DNA from: Anaerolineales bacterium | GTDB taxonomy: Bacteria > Chloroflexota > Anaerolineae > Epilineales > JAANWY01 | Direction: 5' to 3' | Length of the DNA stretch: 18,095 nucleotides | Assembly (NCBI GenBank): GCA_018263655.1 | Contig: JAANWY010000360.1 | Location: forward strand, 1-18,095 | In this document: positions 1-7,426 of the stretch, piece by piece | Layout of the letters: the number at the start of each line of letters is the position of its first letter | How positions within the stretch are numbered: the stretch's first letter is position 1 | Translations under genes and position numbers: made by a program | The notes under the pieces: model-generated | Told to the model about the DNA's origin: nothing | The model's database searches: none | What the model saw: only the letters and a program-made list of their open reading frames with translations

Positions 1-172
1 GGCGAGCAGACGGCCAGAAACGTCCCCACGGACAGAAGGAAACCCTGTGCTGAGTGTAGCCGAAGTAACGGCTGTTTGACTTTTTTGTTTTTGTCCGTGT
101 TTCTTTCCGTCCGTGGGAGACTGGTGATCGCCCCTCAGCTTGGGGTGTATTGCGTATAAGCGAACAGTGAAC
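1..172. repeat. Long direct repeat, copy 1 (hairpin-forming)
   Basis: This stretch is repeated almost unchanged at 225-394, an offset of 224 bp, with only a few substitutions (for example gggaga against ggggga). Each copy contains an imperfect inverted repeat of about 20 bp (24-43 and 99-118 here, two mismatches) beginning CCCCACGGACAG and ending CTGTCCGTGGGG on the opposite strand. A T-rich run lies just before the right arm. The copy touches the window edge, so its left boundary is unknown. The sequence after it (GTGAACAGTGAACAGTGG) is simple repeat. Confidence 0.8.
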
Positions 173-224
173 AGTGGACAGTGATCTTATACATAACAGG
201 TCATCGCAGGATTCATCCGTGGAT

Positions 225-394
225 GGCGAGCAGACGGCCAGAAACGTCCCCACGGACAGAAGGAAACCCTGTGCTGAGTGTAGCCGAAGTAACGGCTGTT
301 TGACTTTTTTGTTTTTGTCCGTGTTTCTTTCCGTCCGTGGGGGACTGGTGATCGCCCCTCAGCTTGGGGTGTATTACGTATAAGTGAACAGTGA
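225..394. repeat. Long direct repeat, copy 2 (hairpin-forming)
   Basis: Second copy of the ~170 bp repeat at 1-172. Its inverted arms are 248-267 and 323-342. It ends in GTGAACAGTGAACG-type simple sequence about 40 bp before the cheB start. Small ORFs inside it on both strands are spurious because they follow the repeat rather than any protein pattern. The promoter of cheB must lie within or before this repeat. Confidence 0.8.
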
Positions 395-436
395 ACGCTG
401 AACACTGGTTACTGAGTTCAGGACAGGGAGTTTAGC

Positions 437-1568
437 ATGCCCATCAAATTACAGCTTCTCGTAGTAGACGATTCGACGCTGATGCGCCGGTTGATCTCCG
501 ATCTGCTAGAATCAGACGCCGGGATCGAAGTAGTCGACACGGCGCGAGATGGACAGGAGGCGATTGACAAGGTAGTCAATCTGCGTCCCGATGTGATCAC
601 CATGGACGTGGAGATGCCACGCATGGACGGGTTGGAAGCCGTGAGCCGCATCATGCAGCAACATCCCACTCCGATCGTCATGCTGACCGGCCTCAGCAAC
701 CCGGACGTGGCTGTGGAGGCCCTGGATCGCGGCGCCGTTGATTTCGTTCTCAAGCCGTCGGGCACCATCTCGGTCGATCTGTACAAGGTCCGGGAAGAGC
801 TGATCGGCAAGGTCAAACTGGCTCGTCTGGTGAACCTGCGAAAGCTGACCAGGTCACTGTCGACGCCATCTGCCGCAGCACCCTCGGTTCTAGCCCCTCG
901 CATGCGAGACGTAACGCAGCGAGTCGTGGTGATTGGCGCTTCGACGGGCGGCCCCCGGGTAGTGGAGTACATTCTGTCAGCCTTGCCTGGGGATTTGCCG
1001 GCCGCCGTGCTGGTGATACAACACATGCCGGCCGGCTTCACCCGTTCTTTCGCGCAGCGACTGGACCAGCGAAGCGCGCTGCGCGTGCAGGAGGCCGAGG
1101 ACGGTCATCGCTTGGCCCCTGGCCACGCCTTCGTAGCCCCCGGCGACTATCATACATATGCGGACTCGACCGGCCAAGGACGCCGGAGATGTCCCGGGGC
1201 CTCCCCGAAGCCCTTCGACAGGCCCTTCGTCGAGCGACGTCCTGAGCTCGTCGAAGGGAGGCATCATCGCGCTGGACCAATCCCCTCGCGTGGGCGGCGT
1301 GCGGCCGGCAGCCGACGTGACTATGACCGACATAGTCGAGGTCTACGGCCCAGGCATCGTGGGGGTGGTGCTGACGGGTATGGGCTCCGATGGCGCCCAG
1401 GGGATTCAACAGATCAAGGCCGCCGGCGGTGTCGTCATTGCCCAGGATCAGGAGACCAGTGTTGTGTACGGCATGCCGCGCGTTGCCGCCGAGACAGGCG
1501 CTGTAGACCAAGTCCTGCCGCTGAGTAAGATCCCGGCCGCTATCGTTCGGGCGGTGGTCGGAAGATAG
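437..1568 (+). pseudogene. cheB: CheB-like chemotaxis methylesterase, frameshifted
   Basis: CheB removes methyl groups from chemoreceptors once its receiver domain is phosphorylated by CheA. The N-terminal receiver domain is complete: acidic pair D11/D12, phospho-acceptor D57 in ITMDVEMP, T/K positions in VMLTG and LKPSG. The methylesterase domain follows with Ser169 (GASTGG) and His196 (QHMPAGF). After GDYH (about 1153) the frame changes. The remainder, with the third catalytic residue in GMGSDG, reads from 1158 in the +1 frame to the stop at 1566-1568. The break is an exact tandem CATA duplication (1151-1154, 1155-1158); deleting one copy restores GDYHMR, the usual CheB sequence. A palindromic insertion (1211-1258) adds about 16 foreign residues further on. 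AGGACAGGGAG precedes the ATG. cheA follows after 11 bp, so the two form an operon. A sequencing error is possible but unlikely for a clean 4-bp duplication. Confidence 0.85.
1211..1258. repeat. Short palindromic insertion inside cheB
   Basis: CCCTTCGAC (1211-1219) and GTCGAAGGG (1250-1258) form a perfect 9-bp inverted repeat around a 30-bp loop. Translated in the downstream cheB frame it gives a low-complexity Ser/Pro/Gly stretch (SPSTGPSSSDVLSSSKG) between MRTRPAKDAG and GIIALDQSPRV, where CheB proteins normally run straight on. The frame stays open through it. It resembles the CCCTTCGACA...GTCGAAGGG class of dispersed bacterial palindromes. Confidence 0.6.
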
Positions 1569-1579
1569 GAGGAGGGATC

Positions 1580-3263
1580 ATGTACGATCTGTCAGCATTC
1601 AAGGAGCTCTTTGCCAGTGAGGCCCAGGAACGCCTGCAAGCCATAGACGTTGGGCTACTCGCCCTGGAACGGAATCCGGAAGATCAAGAAGCCTTAGAGG
1701 CCGTCTTTCGGGAAGCCCATACCCTCAAGGGTATATCGGCCACCATGGGCTACCAGGACCTGGCCCATGTGGCCCACGCTCTGGAGGATCTACCGGACGA
1801 GCTACGGACAGGCCGGCAGTCCATGACACAAACGCTGGCCGATACGTTCTTCTCGGGCGTCGATGCCCTGAAGACGCTGCTGGCCGATGCCCTGGCCGAA
1901 CGTCCGTCGAGCCTGGACGCCGAGGCCCTTGTGCAAGATATCGAAAGCCGGGTGACATCCGCTGCCGCTGCACAAGGAGAAGCGTCTGAGCTCGACGCTG
2001 AGGCCGCGCCTGACGCTGAGGGCACGCTCGACGCTGAGACCGCACCCGAGGTCGAGGCCGCGCCAGTGGACGAGGCGGCTCTGGCTGCTAGTTCCCCAGG
2101 CGCCGGAGTTACCACAGACGATCCGTGTGAACACCCGCTACGTGGATGACCTCTTGAACCTTGTAGCTGAGTTGGTCATCAGTCGCAGCCGGCTGTGGCG
2201 CATCCAACAGCGGCACGCACTGCCCGATCTTACGGAAGCCCTGGAACATCACGACCGCTTGCTGGGCGACCTGCGGGACATCGTCCTCCAGACCCGAATG
2301 GTGCCTGTGGCACAGGTCTTCAACCGCTTCCCGCGTATGGTACGCGATCTGCTGTGGGAGCGAGGAAAAGAGGCCGATTTTCAAATTGAAGGCAGTGAGA
2401 TCGAGCTGGATCGCACTGTCCTGGAGGAGGTGAGCGATCCACTCTTGCATCTGCTGCGCAACGCCGTGGACCACGGCCTCGAACCGCCCGACGAGCGGGA
2501 GCGGCGTGGCAAGAGCCGGCGGGGCGCCGTCCAGCTCAGCGCGCGGCGCGAGCGGGAATCGGTCGTCGTCGAGGTGCGCGACGACGGGCGAGGTCTAGAC
2601 CGGGATCGTATCGTGGAAACCGCCATCCAGCGCGGGCTGATCGGCCATACCGAAGCCGAGGAACTCTCTGATCAGCAGGCGCTCATGCTCATCTGCCATC
2701 CAGGCTTCTCCACGGCGCAGCGTGTGACCGAAGTCTCAGGGCGCGGGGTAGGTATGGACGTGGTGCGCCGGCAAATTGAGTCCTTGCACGGGAGCCTGTA
2801 CATCGATACCCAGACCGGCGCAGGCAGTACCTTTCGCCTGCGTCTGCCGCTGACGCTGGCCATCATTCAGGCGCTGCTGGTTGCCGTGGAAGACGAGGTG
2901 TACGCTATTCCCCTAAACCAGGTGGAGCGTACCTTGGAGATCGAACCAGGGCAAACGAAGCACATCCAGCGCTGGCAGATGATCAGCGACGGGGATGCAA
3001 AGGCCCTCCCTCTATTAGAGCTACGGGAACTGCTGGGGACCCCGACTGGCAACGGAGCAGATCGCGCCGGCCTGGCCTATGCCGTGGTCGTGGGGGAAGA
3101 TCGTGACCGTGTGGGGCTGGTGGTGGATGAACTGGTGACCCAGGAGGAGATTGTGATTCGCCCCCTCCCGCCGGCCCTGAGCAGCATCCCTGGCCTGACC
3201 GGCGCCTCCATCTTGGGCGAAGGCCAGGTGGTGCTGATCCTGGACGTCCCGAACCTGGTGTGA
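1580..3263 (+). pseudogene. cheA: CheA-like chemosensory histidine kinase, frameshifted
   Basis: CheA autophosphorylates and passes phosphate to CheY and CheB. The first part (1580 to about 2116) encodes an Hpt domain with phospho-His47 in EAHTLKG, then an Asp/Glu/Ala-rich linker. The rest reads in the +1 frame from about 2115 (QTIRVNTRYVDDLLNLV) to the stop at 3261-3263. It contains the dimerisation helices, the ATPase N box (HLLRNAVDHGLE), G1 (DDGRGLD), G2 (GRGVGMDV) and a C-terminal CheW-like domain from about LPLTLAIIQALLV. No CheY-binding P2 domain is visible between Hpt and dimerisation domain. The frame change looks like one extra base near 2114 (GTT ACC A CAG ACG); without it the linker runs straight into QTIRVNTR. 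The start has a strong AGGAGGAGGG site. As read, neither half makes a complete kinase; a base-calling error or frameshifting is possible. Confidence 0.85.
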
Positions 3264-3311
3264 AGCGTATCCGCTGCCGCTGTGTGGCTTACTACGAACC
3301 TGTGGGAGCAG

Positions 3312-3442
3312 CTACTCCGTCAGCAGGAAGTTCTGCAGCGCCTCCCAGGCCGCCGGCTCGGTCAGCAGAGGGGCGTGGTATCCCGTGTGTCCACGGTCCG
3401 GCACCTCCGCTGGTGTCGGGGTTGTCTGGTGAAAAGGTCGCG
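3312..3442 (-). pseudogene. Possible C-terminal remnant of an unidentified gene
   Basis: On the minus strand one frame ends PDRGHTGYHAPLLTEPAAW, then EALQNFLLTE and a stop at 3312-3314. This has the amino-acid make-up of a real protein tail and loosely resembles the end of an alpha/beta hydrolase. No start codon or upstream domain is present, and the neighbouring frames are also partly open. It would be a degraded fragment between cheA and the convergent cytochrome gene. The family guess is weak. Confidence 0.25.
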
Positions 3443-3502
3443 CGGACCGAGAACACCCTCCCGGCCCGCGCAGCGCAACCAATCTACTAAGACTGGTCCG
3501 GC

Positions 3503-4765
3503 TTACTGTTCCGCTGGACGATCGTGGTAGCCGACGGCCTTCTCGATTAGTTCCTCGTCAGCCTTCGGTGTCGCGCTGCCACCATCGACGTGACAACCTC
3601 GGCAGGCGAAGTCCAGACCGATTTCGGACAAAGCGGCTGAGCCATCTTCGTTGAACTGCTCGACCGCGTTCGAATCGATAGCCATCATGTGGGTGCGGAT
3701 GTCGCCGGTGAACGTTTCGGCGTTCCCCACGGCGCTCTTGACGACGCGCGGCATGTGGCAATCGATGCATTCGGCCACGTTCGGGTGGATCTGCGAGTCC
3801 TGGTACTTGGCTTGGTCATAGTGACAGTTCTCACACTGAGTACGCGTGGTTTGCTCCTCAGCTTGGCGCAACTGGACAACGCCCGCGTGCGGGTCGTGGC
3901 ATACGACGCAGTCCAAGGTGATGTGCTTGCTTTGGAGAAGCTCTTCGTACTGCTCGTGGTGCCGAATGAAACCACCTCGGGCGTTGACTTCCGTGGGATC
4001 CCCGCGCAGGTGGCACTCGCCGCACTGCTCAGAGTCGCGGTCGATCACCATCTGGAAACCACGGGGGTTCTCGGCGTGTAGACTGCCAGGTCCGTGACAT
4101 TCCTCGCACCTGATGCCTGGCTCGGTCCAGGTTCCCACGAGGCCAGGTAGGCCGTCCTGGTTGCCCTCCGGGCTGTAGCCAGTGGTGTGACAGGGGCCGC
4201 AGCTATAGGGCTTTTCCTCGCCAGCGTGGTAGGGTACCCAGTGAGCGTCATTCCCGACGTTTGGATTGGCAAAGTTGTACTGGGTGGTGGCTTCCGCGTC
4301 GCCCGTGATGATGAAGCCTTCCTGGTCGACAAAGCGCGCTTTCCAGTTGTACCCGCCGATGACGTAGGAAACGTCATCCCACGTGTAGCCCTCTGGCGGT
4401 TCGGGGACTTCGGTGAAGGGGTAGTCGGGTGGTTGTCCGTCCACAACCGGGTTCAACTTCCAGGCGTGGCCGGATTTGATGAAGACATCGAAAGTGTCGG
4501 TGTGACATTCACCACAGGTCTCCGAGCCGATGTACTCGGCGCCACTGACTGCAGCGGCTTCGGTGGCCGGCCCTGGTGGGCCTTGTGGCCCCTCAGGGCC
4601 AGGGGGGCCTTCGGGGCCAGGCGGTCCTTGAGGGCCTTCGGGACCTGCCGGGCCTTCGGGTCCTTGAGGGCCTTGTGGGCCAGGGGGGCCTTCCTGAGCA
4701 CCACAGGCTGCAAACAAGAGCGTGATGACGAGCAAGGCACTGATGAAAATTGCTCCGCGTTTCAT
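3503..4765 (-). CDS. Octaheme c-type cytochrome lipoprotein with collagen-like stalk
   Basis: 420 aa, probably an electron carrier on the outer face of the membrane. A lipoprotein signal peptide ends in LLFAAC, with Cys21 as the lipid site. Immediately behind it lie 14 uninterrupted Gly-X-Y triplets (about residues 26-67; only Pro, Gln, Glu and Ala at X and Y), a collagen-like stalk. The rest carries eight CxxCH motifs: CGECH (from C84), CGPCH, CEECH, CGECH, CVVCH, CENCH, CIDCH, CRGCH. Extra histidines (SGHAW, HHEQY, RTHMM) could serve as distal ligands. The fold resembles the broad cytochrome c554-like multiheme group. The start is the ATG at 4765-4763, with GGAGGG (4775-4770) just upstream. 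It stands alone on the minus strand, convergent with cheA and divergent from the regulator at 5610. Its partner and substrate are unknown. Confidence 0.92.
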   Translation of the reverse strand: MKRGAIFISALLVITLLFAACGAQEGPPGPQGPQGPEGPAGPEGPQGPPGPEGPPGPEGPQGPPGPATEAAAVSGAEYIGSETCGECHTDTFDVFIKSGHAWKLNPVVDGQPPDYPFTEVPEPPEGYTWDDVSYVIGGYNWKARFVDQEGFIITGDAEATTQYNFANPNVGNDAHWVPYHAGEEKPYSCGPCHTTGYSPEGNQDGLPGLVGTWTEPGIRCEECHGPGSLHAENPRGFQMVIDRDSEQCGECHLRGDPTEVNARGGFIRHHEQYEELLQSKHITLDCVVCHDPHAGVVQLRQAEEQTTRTQCENCHYDQAKYQDSQIHPNVAECIDCHMPRVVKSAVGNAETFTGDIRTHMMAIDSNAVEQFNEDGSAALSEIGLDFACRGCHVDGGSATPKADEELIEKAVGYHDRPAEQ

Positions 4766-5464
4766 TGTTCCCTCCGTTGTTGTCGGTATAGGCTAGTGAT
4801 TGTTATGGGCTACTGATTGTCCATTGTGTGTTGTTGTATGCTGTGATACTCTCCTTTCTTCATGGGGGACTCCTGTGCTCTCGGATAGTTCTGTGGGTTG
4901 CCTTTGAGAGGATTCAAGGAAAAAACGGTAGGTTCAGGTCCCCAATTGCCCCGCTGGATGGTAACGCGGAGGTCAGAAGTGGTGGACATCATCCACCGCG
5001 CGTGGACATCATCCACCGCGCGTGGAAACTTGAATTCATTGAGGCTAGCGAACCTCTCAAAGAGACACATACAGTATATCATATTTCCAACGACAATTCA
5101 ATACTGAGCACAGCTTGCGAGGTTTGGCCCGAAAACCTGAACAAATTTGACGTCAGGATTTGTAGTTTTGGTAGCTTTGTGCCTTGTTGGCTTTGCGGCA
5201 CTGAGATGAAGTTGGAGAATCATGTAGGTGCCTGTGGTATTGGCTGGAGTTGTCTACCCATATCTGTTCAGGTGCCGGCGTCGATGCGCGCTCGGCCCGT
5301 TTGGAACTTCTATTAGACAAGGTGGATTTCTTAGGGTATACTGAAAGCATCTCATATCACCACCTACCAGGCCTTTTTCCCTGGCAAGAGAGTGGACAAG
5401 AACAAGGCTATCCATACCTGATTCCTAAGCAACAATGGATGTCCTTGCGTGATTTCTGAGTGCT
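4766..5464. other. Long non-coding spacer with no convincing gene
   Basis: About 700 bp between divergent genes. It must hold the promoter of the minus-strand cytochrome, but I cannot pick -35/-10 boxes with confidence. Near that gene a near-repeat is visible (GGCTAGTGATTGTTATGG and GGCTACTGATTGTCC). Open frames here (4828-5316 and 5250-5459 plus; 4810-5082 minus) show no recognisable protein pattern and I treat them as chance. The base composition is more AT-rich than in the flanking genes. Confidence 0.5.
4982..5026. repeat. 20-bp tandem repeat, 2.25 copies
   Basis: The unit GTGGACATCATCCACCGCGC occurs at 4982-5001 and 5002-5021, followed by GTGGA. Each unit contains a small dyad (GTGGA and TCCAC around CATCA), so the array offers two or three similar palindromic sites about two helical turns apart. 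That spacing would suit a regulator binding side by side between the divergent genes. This function is inference. Confidence 0.7.
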
Positions 5465-5585
5465 TTGACAATGTCACATTACCGCCCCACGTTGGGCGAA
5501 GGTCTCCTGACCGAGCCCGTTTCGCCTCGGTCAGGAGACCTTCGGCGATCAAAGAGTCGCTGTTATGTTAACGTGACATTGTCAA
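5465..5585. repeat. MITE-like palindromic element
   Basis: Perfect terminal inverted repeats TTGACAATGTCAC (5465-5477) and GTGACATTGTCAA (5573-5585) enclose a perfect 19-bp stem (5497-5515 with 5526-5544) around a 10-base loop. There is no coding capacity. It ends 24 bp before the start codon at 5610, so it must be part of that gene's 5' region or carry its promoter. A related element lies at 6817-6999 on the other side of the same gene. Confidence 0.75.
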
Positions 5586-5609
5586 GGTGCTTGCCGAAAG
5601 GTATCCGAA

Positions 5610-6737
5610 ATGAGTGTTGGCCCCTGTGGCATCGTGTGCACAATTTGTCGCTATTTCATTCGTGGCTTGTGCTCGGGCTGTATGCGCGGAGATGTGTGTT
5701 CACCTGAAAGAGCTCTCCTCAGCCCGTGCCCTATCCTGCAGTGCGCGGTTGCCAGGACGATCCCCTACTGCGCCCGCGATTGCGAAGACTTCCCGTGTGC
5801 TCTCTTCGAGCAACGATTCCCGCGCTGCTGGTATCAGGCGACTTCCCGACGCCCGGGTGTGGCCCAGCTGGATGAGTGGTGCTCTTCCGATCTACCGATG
5901 CAGGGCATCACTTCGGAAAGCCAACAACCTGGACGGGAAGGGTTGCGCATTTTCTGCCTGGGACCTTTCCGCGTCTACCTGGGTTCCGAAGAGATCACGG
6001 ACGATGACTGGGGACAGGGCAAAGGACCCACACACAAAATTAAGGCCATGTTCGCCTATTTGCTGTGCCAAAAGGGGCGCGGTGCACGTAAGGAAACTTT
6101 GATTGACCTCCTGTGGCCGGAGCAAGTCGACTACGATCAAGCCAGCGCCAGATTCCACCAAGCCCTTCACTATCTGCGCCGAGCTCTCGAACCCGATCTG
6201 ACATCAAGGGCGGCATCGAGTTACATTCGCTACGAAAGAGGGCGCTATTGCTTCGACCCCCTGAAGCCCTACTGGATCGACGCTGACGTCTTCGAGAGCT
6301 ACTGTCGCCGGGCTCGGGAGTGCAGCCGGTACGGTGACCCTGAGGCAGCTATGTTGTACTGGGACATGGCCCTTGATGTGTACGGCGGCGATTTTATGGC
6401 TGACATTCCTATCGACTACACCCAGAATCGACTTCATGATTGGTGCCTGCCACGGCGTCATCGCCTTGGTGAGCTGTATCTCGCTGCACTGCTGGAGATC
6501 GCTCGCTACCATCGCAATATCCACGAGTACGGCTCTGGTGTCAGGTATGCCCGCGCAGCACTGGATGTTGAACCCGCTTCTGAGCCGGCCCACCGACTCG
6601 CTATTCAGTGCCTGATCGAGAACGGCCAGCTCGACAGCGCCATTCACCAGTATCGCGTGTGTGAAGCAGAGTTGGTCCAGTACGAGAACCGTACGCCTTC
6701 CGAGGAGACCAGGTTTCTCTACGAGCAGCTTGTATAG
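5610..6737 (+). CDS. DUF3795-like cysteine-rich domain fused to a SARP/BTAD transcriptional regulator
   Basis: 375 aa. The first ~75 residues resemble DUF3795: 12 cysteines (C6, C10, C13, C21, C24, C30, C40, C45, C54, C58, C63, C73) in patterns such as CGIVCTIC, GLCSGC and CARDCEDFPC, suited to binding metal or an Fe-S cluster. From about residue 110 (LRIFCLGPFRVYLG) comes an OmpR/SARP-type winged helix, with LIDLLWPE and a Phe/His/Leu-rich recognition segment (ARFHQALHYLRRALEP). From about 205 a bacterial transcriptional activator domain (BTAD) of helical repeats runs to the end (ALDVEPASEPAHRLAIQCLI). There is no ATPase or sensor kinase. The predicted role is a DNA-binding activator whose N-terminal domain senses redox state, metal or a ligand; this sensing is inference. 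No strong ribosome site precedes the ATG, but CGAAAGG lies about 8 bp upstream. The gene is bracketed by two related palindromic elements. Confidence 0.85.
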   Translation: MSVGPCGIVCTICRYFIRGLCSGCMRGDVCSPERALLSPCPILQCAVARTIPYCARDCEDFPCALFEQRFPRCWYQATSRRPGVAQLDEWCSSDLPMQGITSESQQPGREGLRIFCLGPFRVYLGSEEITDDDWGQGKGPTHKIKAMFAYLLCQKGRGARKETLIDLLWPEQVDYDQASARFHQALHYLRRALEPDLTSRAASSYIRYERGRYCFDPLKPYWIDADVFESYCRRARECSRYGDPEAAMLYWDMALDVYGGDFMADIPIDYTQNRLHDWCLPRRHRLGELYLAALLEIARYHRNIHEYGSGVRYARAALDVEPASEPAHRLAIQCLIENGQLDSAIHQYRVCEAELVQYENRTPSEETRFLYEQLV

Positions 6738-6816
6738 AGCTTCAAATTCCACTGATCGACTAATCACCCTCCCCCATACCGAAGTCAAACCTAAGAGGCA
6801 TGGTGTATCATTCTCG

Positions 6817-6999
6817 AAGTGCCTGAGTAGCTTGACATTGTTGGATTAACGTAATGTTAGTTGCGAGACCGGGAAAGCCATAAGTTTACCACGCAAGTGC
6901 GTGCTGAAAGCCCTCTGATTTCGCAGTTTGGATAGGCTCAGGAGCGATTTCTTGTAGAACGCCTGTTTGATTTGACAATGTCAAGCTACTCAGGCACTT
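6817..6999. repeat. MITE-like element with 24-bp perfect inverted ends
   Basis: The arms 6817-6840 and 6976-6999 are perfect inverted copies (outer AAGTGCCTGAGTAG, inner CTTGACATTG). Their inner part shares the TTGACAwTGTCAA core with the ends of the element at 5465-5585. The 135-bp interior shows no gene. The two elements flank the DUF3795-SARP gene. Confidence 0.75.
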
Positions 7000-7020
7000 T
7001 GTGCCTACACAAGAAGAGAC

Positions 7021-7074
7021 TGGAAAAGATGGGGGTGTGGGCGGCCGCCCCCCCCCACACCCCCATCTTTTCCA
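7021..7074. repeat. GC-rich perfect palindrome
   Basis: 21-bp perfect inverted arms (7021-7041 and 7054-7074; left arm TGGAAAAGATGGGGGTGTGG plus G) surround a 12-base centre containing the NotI-like GCGGCCGC and the start of a run of nine C. It could form a very stable hairpin. There is no U-tract, so I do not call it a classical terminator. It may be a repeat element, or may stop transcription coming from the regulator gene. Confidence 0.7.
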
Positions 7075-7426
7075 CATTTCTCAACTGCGAGGTCGGCGCA
7101 AATCGTGATATTGACGAGACAGAAGAGTGACACCTATCGCGCCGCGGCGAAAGCGGCCGGCGCGAGCGACTACGTGCCGAAGCAAGCGATACATAGCGAA
7201 CTCATACCCAAACTGGCTGTGCTACTCACCCCCGTCCAGTCTGACGAACGTGAGGTTAGCCGTGAAAGGACGTGAACTGCCCACTTCATTAGGGGAGGAG
7301 TCGCAATTACGCTCGGCAAATGCTCCGACACAGAAGGATATAGTTTTTGCTGTTGATCGCTGACCAATGATCACGGCCTCAGAGGGGTGTCAGGCAGTGT
7401 CAGCCATCATCATAAGGAGGTTACCA
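7075..7426. other. Spacer without recognisable gene
   Basis: About 350 bp upstream of the cNMP-fold gene. The plus-strand frame at 7127-7363 shows no family pattern or ribosome site and is probably chance. The promoter for the downstream gene should lie here, but I see no clear -35/-10 pair. Confidence 0.4.

Noticed and set aside
437..3263. Programmed frameshifting in cheB and cheA
   Set aside because: No slippery heptamer or downstream pseudoknot is evident at either site, and the cheB break is explained by a 4-bp duplication.
4982..5026. Possible CRISPR array
   Set aside because: Units are directly adjacent with no spacers and there are only two of them; the 15-bp repeats at 10850-10894 fail for the same reason. 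No cas genes are visible.
4828..5316. 162-codon plus-strand open frame
   Set aside because: No ribosome site and no family pattern; the 20-bp tandem repeat runs through its middle, and composition does not match the neighbouring genes.
7127..7363. 78-codon plus-strand open frame
   Set aside because: Arg/Ser/Pro-rich with no ribosome site or recognisable motif; treated as chance.
7367..7426. Longer N-terminus for the cNMP-fold protein (start at 7367)
   Set aside because: The ATG at 7427 has a near-perfect AAGGAGG at good spacing, and the added 20 residues match no part of the fold.
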